Positions 39,870 through 51,300 of a stretch of 64,000 bases of DNA are shown piece by piece (within the stretch, counting starts at the first letter, position 1; each line of letters opens with the position of its first letter). The position numbers and the translations under genes are program-made. Source of the DNA: Gordionus sp. m RMFG-2023 (Eukaryota > Nematomorpha > Gordioida > Chordodea > Parachordodidae); assembly GCF_954871325.1 (NCBI RefSeq), contig NC_088778.1, positions 11,479,882 through 11,543,881 of the forward strand. The letters are read 5' to 3'. Below the pieces are notes generated by a model. It made no database searches. It saw only the letters and a program-made list of their open reading frames with translations, and was not told where the DNA came from.

Positions 39870-40175
39870 ATAAAAAAACCGTATATTCTAAATAAAACAT
39901 TTAGAGAATTTATAGATGATACTGATTAAATATTAATATCGACCGATGAAAGTTGTGAGAATGAACTTAAAAGATTCATCTTTTATAAAACAAATAAGTT
40001 TTGGAAGCACGAAAATTCATTTCCTTTTTTAAAATTATGTTGTAAAATTTTGTCAGCCCCAGCAAGTTCGGGATCTAGTGAAAGGTTATTTTCTATAGCC
40101 AATCGCTTACACTGTGTGACAAATTTCAGCTTGATTTTTTGGGAGAAAATAAAATAAACATGTTTTAAGACCATT
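39870..40175 (+). mobile_element. hAT transposase C-terminal fragment
   Basis: A + strand frame reads FWKHENSFPFLKLCCKIL then SAPASSGSSERLFSIANR, the hAT C-terminal dimerisation signature (FW…P.L…PASS..SERLFS). The protein is cut off shortly after. Upstream GC-richer words (CCGGGCTG at about 39757, GCCGGGCTGGCG at about 39783) recall the GGCCCG-rich elements. No matching ends were found, so this is a solitary fragment of a different hAT family from the copy at 32518. Confidence 0.8.
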
Positions 40176-40454
40176 TTTTATGCATATTCTAAATCCGCTG
40201 TCAATTTTTTTCTAGCACGTCAGGTTTTTTATTTATTTTAGGTTAAAGTGACCAAAAATGTCATTTTTGAAGGTTTATAACTTCGGTTCTAATGATCCCT
40301 ACAACTTAAATAATATCTTAATTTTTGCAGCTTTTTATAAAATCCTTACTCAATTTTTAAACAACCTATATTTTTTAAATTTACCTTTATTTATAAAATC
40401 TTTTTTAATATAGTTTACATTTAATATATTTATTTATTGTGGCTTTCGTTCTCT

Positions 40455-40801
40455 TCGCTACACTGCACACGGTACGATTCCCAAACAATTTATTTTAAAT
40501 GAAATAGTTACATTTCTCATATTTAAATAAATATATTATGCTAAGCTAACCTATCTCATATTTTACTTTTAATAAACCTTTTATCGGTCCGTTGTCTCAC
40601 CCCCTCCTTCATTATTATATAGGATTTATCGCTACACTGCACAAGGTACGATTCCCAAACAATTTATTTTAAATGAAATAGTTACATTTCTCATATTTAA
40701 ATAAATATATTATGCTAAGCTAACCTATCTCATATTTTACTTTTAATAAATCTTTTATCGGTCCGTTGTCCACCCCCTCCTTCATTATTATATAGGATTT
40801 A
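40455..40801 (+). repeat. Perfect-looking tandem duplication of ~174 bp
   Basis: A unit starting TCGCTACACTGCACA at 40455 is repeated from 40629. Both copies contain GGTACGATTCCCAAAC and the terminal TATATAGGATTTA. Differences are only a few bases, implying a recent duplication. There is no coding content. Confidence 0.9.
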
Positions 40802-40890
40802 ACTTGTAATATACAATAAAATTATTGAATTTGAAACAAATTAAACAATAACATAAAATTTATCGAATTTAAAAACATTTATTGGTAAAT

Positions 40891-42367
40891 CTAAATATAT
40901 TTCCGCAAATATGAAGTTGATGATTTATCTTCAAAAAAGATACTCCAGCAGTAGTCCGCCAACATATTATTATGATTCTTGCCGTGATAAAACTTTTCGA
41001 GATTTTCTATCTGTTGATGGAACCGCTCCCCCATTTCTTCTGACACAGCACCTAAGTTTTCAGGAAAAAAATCTTTATGGGAATGAAGAAAATGGATTTT
41101 GAGGGACATTCGGCATCCCATTTCCTTATAATTTGTTAATAGGTCATCAATTTTCTCACGATAGTCGGCTGATTTATGATTGCCAAGGAACGTTATGCAT
41201 ATCCATTTAAAAGATTCCCATGCTTTTAATTCAATGGGTAACAATTCATCTTCCAAAAAACTGTCCTTCATGAGTTTTCTTATTTGGGGGCCCACTAAAA
41301 TCCCCTCTTTTATTTTTGCTTGGGATAGCTTGGGAAAAAAATTTCTAAGGTATATCGTGGGGCCCTCGGACAATTTTTTGATAAAATTTTTGATTAGTCC
41401 TAATTTTATGTGCAACGGAGGCAACAAAATCTTATTTTTAGAAACAAGCGGGATATTTACGCGATTTTTTTTAAGAACGTTGAAACGATCCTCCCATTCA
41501 GATAGTGTATAATGTTTTAGAGTTTCTCTGGAATTTAAGAGACAAAGAAAACACGAATGCTTGGTGTAGCCTAACTGAAGGCCCGTCATGATTGCGATCA
41601 TTTTGAGATAGCAGCATATCTTAAATTCGTAAATGGAATAATTTATTTTTCACAATAAATTTCATATTTTCATATGATTCATTTAACTGTTTGGAATAGG
41701 CGATGGGAATTGATGGCTTAGAATTTCCGTTATGAAGCAAAACTGCTTTCAAGCTGTTTTTGCTTGAATCGATGAACAAGCGCCATTCATCGGGCACCAA
41801 TTCAATATTATGTAAAAAAACTTGACCTAGATTGTTGGAATAGTATAAAAAAATTTTGTAAGAGAATAAATTTTTAAACGATGCTCCATGGAATCGGTAT
41901 GAAGTTCGAACTCCATTTTTTAAAATTTTAAAATCATTAAGCCCTGAGGCTAAAAATTCGGACTTTCTTTTTGAAAGTTGTAAATTTCTGGTTATGTCAT
42001 TTAGTTGCTCTTGTGACATAAATGGCGAATCCTCTTCGGGATGATACTCAAGATCAATATTGTCATTGTCCTGGCAACGTAATTCTTCCAGCTGTGAACT
42101 ATTAAAAAAAGGAACTGTTGTATGCATATTATATTTTACCGGGTAAACAACCGACGAAATTTATGGATAACGAATTTTCTTCTTATTTTTTTTGTTAAAC
42201 CCAAATGTACTAATCGAGCAAAAATAACAATCCCATGAATGATTTCTTGCTACGTGCCAAAATGCAGGTTTCGAATAAGGCAAATATGACCGTTTTCCAT
42301 TTACCCACGAATTAAAAGAGTTATAACATGTTTTACATATGTAATTAGGGGCAAATGGTTTATCCAA
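40891..42367 (-). pseudogene. Broken gene of a widely dispersed animal element-like family
   Basis: Minus-strand segments in order: CKTCYNSFNSWVNGKRSY…WDCYFC…GFNKKNKK (42367-42161), then PDEWRLFIDSSKNSLKAVL and LLHNGNSKPSIPIAYS (within 42127-41621), then LQLGYTKHSCFLCLLNS, YLRNFFPKLSQAKIKEG, VGPQIRKLMKD, FLGNHKSADY, MSLKIHFLHSHKDFFPENLG and ERFHQQIENLE…NMLADYCW (41601-40891). Such proteins occur in many near-identical copies in arthropod and cnidarian genomes, which suggests a mobile element, but I know no established class. Here the frame is broken at least twice, and no terminal repeats were found. Confidence 0.85.
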
Positions 42368-42434
42368 ATCACAGAGTGAAATATTGTAATAAATTTAATA
42401 AATCCTTTGAATGATTAAAGAAATTGGGCATTTT

Positions 42435-42460
42435 TGTGCGGGCAATATATAGCCCGCACA
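42435..42460. other. Perfect 9-bp GC hairpin
   Basis: TGTGCGGGC and its exact complement GCCCGCACA are separated by an 8-base AATATATA loop. In AT-rich surroundings this stands out. It lies just upstream of the broken gene on the minus strand and might mark an element end or a transcript structure. Confidence 0.7.
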
Positions 42461-42479
42461 GATGTAACAAAATTTAGAG

Positions 42480-45318
42480 ACACACTTTAAACAAGGGAAC
42501 CTAGGCATTAATTTTTTGTAGAATATTATATTAGGAGGGAATTTGAATAATATTTAAAATCCAATTTTAAAAAAAAATTAATGAAAGAAATTTAATGTTT
42601 ATAAAAAATTAAGCGCGAAAAAAAATAATTCTCCTCCTTTCTTCCTACTCGTTATTTGGCATTATTATTTATTGCCCATACTACGGGTTCAAGAATCAAG
42701 ATACTCCATTGGAAAATCATATTTGATATAAATTGATTAAAAAAACAATTCATAAATACATCTAAAAAAGATAAATATTAATAAAAAATATGAAAAAATT
42801 ACCAATTATTGCATTTTAAATGAATTTTGTTTCAAAAATGCTCAATTTAAAAAGAGTACAAATTAAAAAAGTAGGTACAGATATATGATTTTGGTATAAA
42901 TTGATCATAAATGCATAAAATATTACTATATACAACTAAAAAAGATAAATATTACCTTAATTTTGCTTTATGCAGAGAAAATTCAATAAAAGTGTACAAA
43001 TTAAAAAGTTCGAAAATATTACCTACTTTTTTAATTTATAGATTTTGGTTGAATTTTCATGGCATAGAGTACTTTTGAAACATAATTAGAATTAATATAT
43101 AATATTGAGCATATATGAAGCAAAATTATATAAAATTTATCAGACCCCCAAAACGAAATTCTTTACCATTTTTCTCAAAAACCAATCGATAAAAAATTAG
43201 TAAATTTATAAAGAAATATAAGTTTAACACCATCAACAATTTTCAGGGATTTTTATTCGATACTTTTTAAAATATATCCGTATAAAGACCTAAATTTTAC
43301 CATTTTTGAGATTTCGAAAAGTTGTCTTTATACGGTAATATTTTTAAAACTTGAGGTGTAGGGAAAATTTGGAAAACGGATTCGAACTCAGCGTCAAATT
43401 CTGCACCAAAACTTGTTTTTATTTTCTTCTCCCATTTTTCTTGTCACAGTGTTATTAGAGTAAAGGCGAACACAATTGAAATAAAAAAACATGGACATTT
43501 TTCTTATCTATATAAAAGATTTATAAATTATAATTTTATGTTATATGGAATTAGAGAAATAAAAGCTATGATAGAACAAATTCCAAAAAGTGTAAAAGTA
43601 TAGCAATAGTTAAAAAAATTTAAAACACCATGAATTTTGAACGTGATCAAAATATTCTCCTTCGTGAGAGGACGGATCGCGTCTAAAGTTTTTAGCAGTA
43701 AGCGTGAAAGGGCGTGAATCATTTTTATTGCTACCGTGAATGGACAGGCTGTGAATAAAAAATTAGGCCCCAGCCCACCTCTATTTGGAAGCATTACCAA
43801 GTCGTAACCTCTTATCAGATGAACAATTAAGAGTTGCCATAGGCCATCGAATTGTGTGCACTACCCATCCATGCATAAAATGTACAATATAAGTTGATTT
43901 AAAAGGGAAACATGGTCTTAATTGTATATAGTAAAGACAGACATGCAACGATTAATTCAGGTATTGGCTGTTCTCTTGCGAGGGCCTGAATACCAAACAT
44001 CCTGTAGTCAGCTAATTTTTTAAGATGATGGTCTAAGGCCAGATTGTTTAATTTCTGTAAATTGGTCTTTAGGTAAATCCTTAATTTGGGGCTTCACATG
44101 TCGCTTTATTTCCAAAAAATGTAAATTCTAATCCAATTAATATAGCCAAGAAAAAAATATTCTAAATTAACAAATTGTTTTTTTACCAATCATTATCTCT
44201 CCCCTTGTATATATTTCGCAGAGCTGTATTTTTTTTAAATATAGGAGGCAAAATAGGAGCCCTTACATCAGAACCCAAGGAATATTATTTCTCAAAACAA
44301 AAAATTTAAATTACTATTTTAAAATATAATTATTCGTGTTCTTGATAACTTGTAATCCTAATTTTGTTCTTATAGAAAGAGCGTTTTTATTTTAATGTTA
44401 TTTTTTTAAAAAAATTTTTTAATTGTGAAAATTGATTAATTATTATAGAATATACCAATTTTAAAAAAATATAATAGGCTAAAAATATTTTTACAGATAA
44501 ACGTGGATGCCTTAATGATAAAAATTTTGAGAATGTTTTATTAAAATCAACAATTATTACTTTCTTATCAATTCAATATTTTTTTCACTTTATATAATTA
44601 TAATAAATATACTTAGATATATTTATAAAAATTGTATCTGTATTCAGATACATTTCCTAAATTTCAAAACGATGCATCTGTACCTAGATATATTTGAAAG
44701 TATCTTTTAATAACTGTTTTAATTAACAAATATTTATTTTTCTTTCAAAATTAACTCTATTAAAAACTAATAATAAAACAAATACGAAAATAATAATTTT
44801 ATTCAAGCAACATTACATTATTAAAAAACAATTAAAAATAATTTTTTAAAATACTATCTTGACAGTATAAACAACCAATCTGCAGTTTGAAGTGAATATA
44901 TGAAATTTAAGCAAGTTAATTGATAATTTCCAGGAAACACATCAAAGCATAATTTTGTCAAATTGTTTTTATCTGCTTATTTTATTTTATCGATAAAATA
45001 TTATGAAGCATTAAATAATATTTAAATGTCTCGCACCATTTTTAATCTTAACTTTATGAATATATTTTAAAAAATTATGACGCAATGTATAGTATGCAAA
45101 AACAGTGGTAAGCTTGGTGGCACTTCGAAATTAGTGGGGTTATAGGTGATGGCATATGGATTTAGCTATATTTGATATTTTAATCAATCGCAACAATATT
45201 TATTGTTTTAGGTAAAAAGTTAAATCTTACAATCTTACATATATTATTGTGTTGATAGGGTATAGATTAGTATAAATTGTATAATTAAAAAATTGGTATA
45301 AAAAAGTATTCAATGAGA
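42480..45318. other. Intergenic DNA between the element-like gene and ARS2
   Basis: AT-rich. Two loosely similar segments at about 42728-42880 and 42898-43020 share CATAAAT and AAAAAAGATAAATATTA words and may be an old duplication. At 44620-44710 are GTATCTGTATTC-type words resembling the subterminal parts of the hAT copy at 32518, probably a fragment. No host gene was recognised. Confidence 0.4.
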
Positions 45319-48300
45319 TTAATATAAGGTTTCATTATCTTCTGGGGCATCCAAATCGCGATATTGTATAATTTCTCGTTGCATTCCAGGACCCCTTTTA
45401 TATATTTTGTAAAGATAAAATTTATTATCAACCAAAAATAATATAAATAAAATAAAAAGGACAAATTATGTTTAGAATTTAATTTTAATATCTACATATT
45501 TTAAATTTAATCTAACTTTCTCTTCATGAATTGATTCCTTTCGAATGAATCGATACCTGGTCTTGCAGAATATGGAGGTGGTGGGTAATAGTAGTTTTTT
45601 CCAGGATAATCTGATAATTAAAAATATTTAACAGACATGCTGAATCAGAACCCGGATTAAAGCATATAATATTAACAATTTTTACAATATATATCAGAAA
45701 TTCGTTAACTCACCCTGATATATGTGGGGTTGATTGGGAGGGTAAGGATGAAAATTATTGAAAGGTTTGGTAGGCAATTTAGCATTAACATTATTAGTTG
45801 TAGAGTTGGCAGAATTATTAGCTATGATTGCATTGGAGCTCGATACATAACCCAGGATATCGATGTTGTGAGGTCTTTTAGGATCCAATAGATAATTGTT
45901 AAAAAAGTCAACCTTGTTTAAATAAAATTTTTAGGGTTATTTAAACATTTTTTAGCAAAAATAATGTAAGCCTGAAAATTTGTTATAATCGATTTTTAAA
46001 TTACGAGATATTTCCCCGAGGGAGTATATGGCCATTTATTGTCATGACTATCGAGATTTTTATAAAAATGGCAATATTTAAAAAAAACCAAACCTCTTTT
46101 TTAACTTGTTCGACTTTATCGTGGTGCTTATTGAATATGTGTTTTCTCACAAAATCCGGACCCTTAAACTTTTTGCCACTCAAAGGACACAACCATTTAT
46201 CTTTAGATAATTCTTGTGTGTTCTCTTGGACAAATTTTTCCACCTCAGTTTAGTTGTAGAAAAGTAAATATAACAGAGTTAAGGATAATAAAATAACACA
46301 TTTAAATAATAATGATAGTTATTTTAAATAAAATAATTAAATTAAAAAAGGATATGTTTCATAATCTTTGAATCCAAGTAGACTAGCCTCTTCTTTAGTC
46401 ACGTGATTATTAGAGGAAAGAAACGTTTGAATTTTATTTTCGAAATTCTTCAGCCAGTCTTGAACTACAAATAACATTTTAATTTGAGAAATGCAAAAGC
46501 AATTGTTTTATTTTATAAACATGGAGGATTGTTTAAAAAAAATTTTTTAATGGTTAAAAATGTTGTAAAAAATAAAGCGTAAATCAGAATCCATAATGTA
46601 ATATAATATCCAAAGATGATATAAAAAAAATAAAGCCTAAATCAGAATCCATTATTGTAATTTATTAGCCAAAGATGATATGAAAAAAATAAGTGCAAAA
46701 TTGGATTATATACATTGTTTTCACTTACTATCTTTGGATAAAATTTTTGTTTGGCTCAAAGACCCTCTGCAATGTATGATACCACATTTGTTAGGCATAT
46801 CATCTTCATTTGGGTATTCACTTACACTGTAATAGTCTAAAGAGTGAACCACCCTGAGGTATAAGATGAGTTTGTCTAATAACTAAAAAGAATATATTTT
46901 ATGTTAATTATTAAAATTAGAGTTACTTTCGAAATATAAATAATATTAAAAAGTTTTAGATTTTTGGTAATAAATTAATCGTTCTAATGAACTCACGGTC
47001 CGGCCTTACTATCTCCTTCTAAATTCAATTATTTACTAGGATATTTGGAGTTATAATTAAAAAAAGTTGCACGATTAAAATATTTAATTCAGCCGTCATA
47101 GTGTTTAACCAAGAGATGACATGGTGTTTTATAGTTGATATGGAATAATATTTTTTAAATCTATTCATAAATTCTCATGATGGATGACTTAACCCATTTA
47201 AAAAAATAGATGTGATGGTCAAATGAAAAAGGAACCTTATTTATATTTTCGTCTTTTTCTACTAATGTAACAATCTTTTCTACACTATTGACATTGGTTT
47301 CAATTTCATTGTCTTTGCCAGTTTTATCTTCCTTATTTTTATCGCATTCAAGAGTTTCTTTATTTTTATCGCATTCAGTATGATCTTGATCAAAATCATT
47401 GTTAGGTGTAGCATCTTTGTGATCTACAGATCTGATCACATCATTGATTGGGAGGGTCTTAATGACAGAATCATCGTTTATTTCTTGAAAATACATTTTA
47501 ATTCATAAATCGTAATTTCATATTTATGCTTTTATTTTAAATCAACCAAAAAAGTCGATTTAATCCTTCCTATTTTTTTATAAAGGTTTATTTACCATTT
47601 TTATCGTCAACCAATGGTATTTCGTCAACTGGCACTAGCGAAATTTTCATAAGCTCTTCCACTATACTTTTGATGATAGGATTTTTTACTTTCATAATAA
47701 TCTTTTTCAAAACTTCAGGTTGTTCCAATAAGGACTTGTCCATCATATTCATTATATCGGCCAGCTCTTCATCAATTTCAAATGGGTCCGAGCTGATGCT
47801 ATTTGCAATATTTAGGTCATTTTGAGGTTCCTAATAGGTTTAAATAATTATGAGTGTTAATCAAATCATTTAAAATAATCGTAGACAATTCAAGCATTAA
47901 TAAACCAAAATATAGTACTGTATATTCATTCAAATCGGGAACTAGCTAAATGATAATACTCATATTTTATATCAGTTAAATAAAATTAATATCAATAAAA
48001 TTAGTGAATCCTTAAGCCCTTCTCAGAAATTTTTTTATCAAACCTTCTCCAAAGAAGTCTCCTTATTTGTTGTTTCTTCGTTGTTCCATAAATTGTATTT
48101 TTTATCGAGTGATACAACTATTTTAAGAGATAGCCTAACGTCACTCTTAGCTAAAGGCTTATGAACTACTATTCCATTAACTAATCTAACCCTCCTTGTT
48201 ATATCACGATTAACAATAGGACCCATTTCACAGTCTCTGATCTGTAAAAAATATATAGCATATTTTTTATAATTCGCTCAATCAACATTTATAAACTTAA

Positions 48301-51300
48301 TTTTAAAATAAATTTAAATTGAACTGATAAAACGAAATTTTAAAAAGTCATAATATAAGAAAATTATGAGCATTTTCACTGAAGAAAAAATGTACGTACT
48401 TTAATAGTAGCAAGTGTTGAACAAATTTCTTTAACATTAGCATCCTTATTATTGAAGGTAACCCAACCTCGCCTGTAAAATTTTCTTTCTGGTAACGGGT
48501 CTGCTAATGCTACTCTCAAATAACCGTTGTAACTTTTGCAAAGCTGATATGTAAAAAAATGTTTTATGTATTATTTATAATAATCTAAAAAAAATACAAT
48601 TGGAAATACTTCGAGGTAAGTACATCTGTTTTCGTAATACATTTTATCTGCTAGTTATTCTATTCAAATTAGTCTTATGTTGTACTCGTATTATTGTGTA
48701 ACATGAATCAAGTAAAACAATTATTAAAAAAATATATTTGTCTGAATGAATTAAATCATACAACTGATAAATCAAGTACAAATATTCACGATAAATTAAG
48801 TTAAAATTATTTTAAAAAACAACTTCTTTTATAATGATAAATTACATTTTCGATTTCAGTCTTGGTAATGTTGGGTGGTAAATTTCTCAAAAATATGGAA
48901 GTCGTTTTGTGAAATGGCTTAGGCGAAGATTCATCTGTAATGTTAGGGACTTTGGAAATAAGATAAATAATAAAATTATGTGATTAAAAAGTTTTAAAAA
49001 AAGAACTAAATTTTAAGGTATCAATATAAATACATTTTAATTTAATTCTTTATAGGAAGGAAAAATTAAACCAGAAATTTGGATATATAATATAGTAGTA
49101 TTTACGATTTTGTTTTATATAAACTCAAATCATTTAAAATGGTATTAAAGTTAGTCTTATTTAATCTACCCATAATTTTTTTATCTTCGTCATCATCCTT
49201 AGCTTCGCCTTCTTCGATGGGACTTTTATTAACGCCTTCAGTAGCTATGGCTTTTTCGCTAAGTTTTTCTATTGAAAAAAATTTATTTAGATAAAGGAAA
49301 TTGTTTATGAAATGAGAGCCGTCCATTCCATGTCAAATCAATCACTTTACAACCCGACCATCTCAGATTTTCTTAAAATTTGGTATTTAAGTTAATAAAG
49401 TATTGTAAATGACGAATCCAAAATATTAGCCTCTTAACTCTTAGAACTGGAAATATAGGGTTCAAAGTGGCTCAGTATGGTCATTTTTCGAAAAAAATGA
49501 TTTTTTAAAATTGGGATAATTTTTATATTAGATGCACTTTGTATATCTATTATGGTTCATTTTATAGCCCTAAGTAAACTCTTGAACGTATGTTAAATAA
49601 AATTAATTTTTTAAATGTTAGACTAAGTTTTTTTTTCCAAATTTTAGATATTTTGTAAAGAGTACCAAGAACTGTTTATATAAAAAATTTTAGAGTGGAG
49701 CCAAAAAATTAATTTTAAAAAATCTCATTTTAAACAAATCCGCTAGATGGCGCAAGTAGTTTAAACTATTAATTTTAACCAGGGTTTTACAAAAATCTTC
49801 AAATAAAAATTTGAAGATTTTTTTCGCCTAAAATTTTGAGGAAAAAATCTTTGAAGATCAATTTTTTGCGAAGATTTTTTCGCTAAAAAAAATTTTGAGC
49901 TTGCTCAAAGAAGATTTTTGAGCAAAATAAAAAATATTTTTTGTAAAAAAATCTTCTATAATTTTGAGAAAATATTTTGAGAATTTTATAATAAAATAAA
50001 ATCTTTTGTAAGGAAATCTTTATTAAAATATTTTTGAAATTTTGATCTTAAAATTTTTGGTAAATTCTTTAAAAATAAAATTTTTGATATATATTTTTTT
50101 TTATTTTATTATGTTATGTTAATGAAAATATTTTTTTTGAATAGGTTGTAAATGTGAGAATTGGTCATAATACCGACTGCATTTTTTTTAATATTTGGAA
50201 TAAGTAATAATGATTATTTTAAAAATGTAATGTCATAATTTTAATGTTTTATATTTAGTGTAAACTATAAAAGTGACAATTGCCATAATACTCATCTCAG
50301 AACCTTTAAAAATAATTATAATTAAAAAAGGCTAGTTGAGCATGTTTTGAGATGGTTTCAGTGATTGTAAAGCATATAAAGGTGACAATTGTCATAATAC
50401 TTATTTCACATATGTTTTAATTGGAAATAGAGAAAAATGATTATTTCAAACATGAATTAATATAATGTGTAAACTATAAAAGTGACAATTGTCATAATAT
50501 TCATAACAGAACCTTTAAAAATAATTTTATTTTTAGGTATTAAATAGGCGAGAAAAAATTTTTTGAGCATGTTTCGAGGTGGTTTTAATGATTGTAAAAA
50601 TTGTCACAATCGTTATTTTTGAACTTTTTTAAAGCAAGTAGATAAAAATTTATTAAATATAAAATTAAATGTGGATGTACCATAGAGCAGTGACAATTGT
50701 CATAATCGTTATTTTTGAACTTTTTTGAAGCAACAGAGTAAAATAATAAATTGTAAACATGTTAAATTGAAATTTAAATGTGGATGTACCATAGAAAAGT
50801 GACAATTGTCATAATCGTTATTTTTAATCTTTTTTGAAGCAAAAGGGTAAAATTATATATTGTAAACATGTTAAATAAAAATTTCAGTGAAGATGTACCA
50901 TAGAAATGTGACAATTATCATAATTGTTATCTTTGAACTTTTTTGAATTTTTTTAAAGCAAATAGGTAAAAATATATATTGTAAACCTGTTAAATTAAAA
51001 TTTCAGTGAATATGTACCATAGAAAAGTGACAATTGTCATAATCGTTATTTTTAATCTTTTTTGATTTTTTTTGAAGAAATTATATATTGTAAACTTATT
51101 AAATTAAAATTTCACTGAAGATCTACCATAGAAAAGTAAAATTGTCTTAATCGTCATTTTTAATCTTTTTTAAATTTTTTTGAACTTACAGGGTAAAATA
51201 ATAAATTGTAAACTTGTTAAATTTAAATGTGGATGTACCATAGATAAGTGACAATTGTCATAATGGCCATTTTTAATCTTTTTGGAATTTTTTTGAAGCA

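Noticed and set aside
40455-40801. Possible long terminal repeats around an element
   Set aside because: The two copies are directly adjacent with nothing between them, so this is a tandem duplication.
41180-41512. Plus-strand 110-residue open frame
   Set aside because: Antisense of the element-like gene, whose conserved blocks are on the minus strand.
43528-43800. 90-residue minus-strand open frame
   Set aside because: No recognised motif, splice partners or family resemblance; AT-rich hydrophobic tail is expected by chance.
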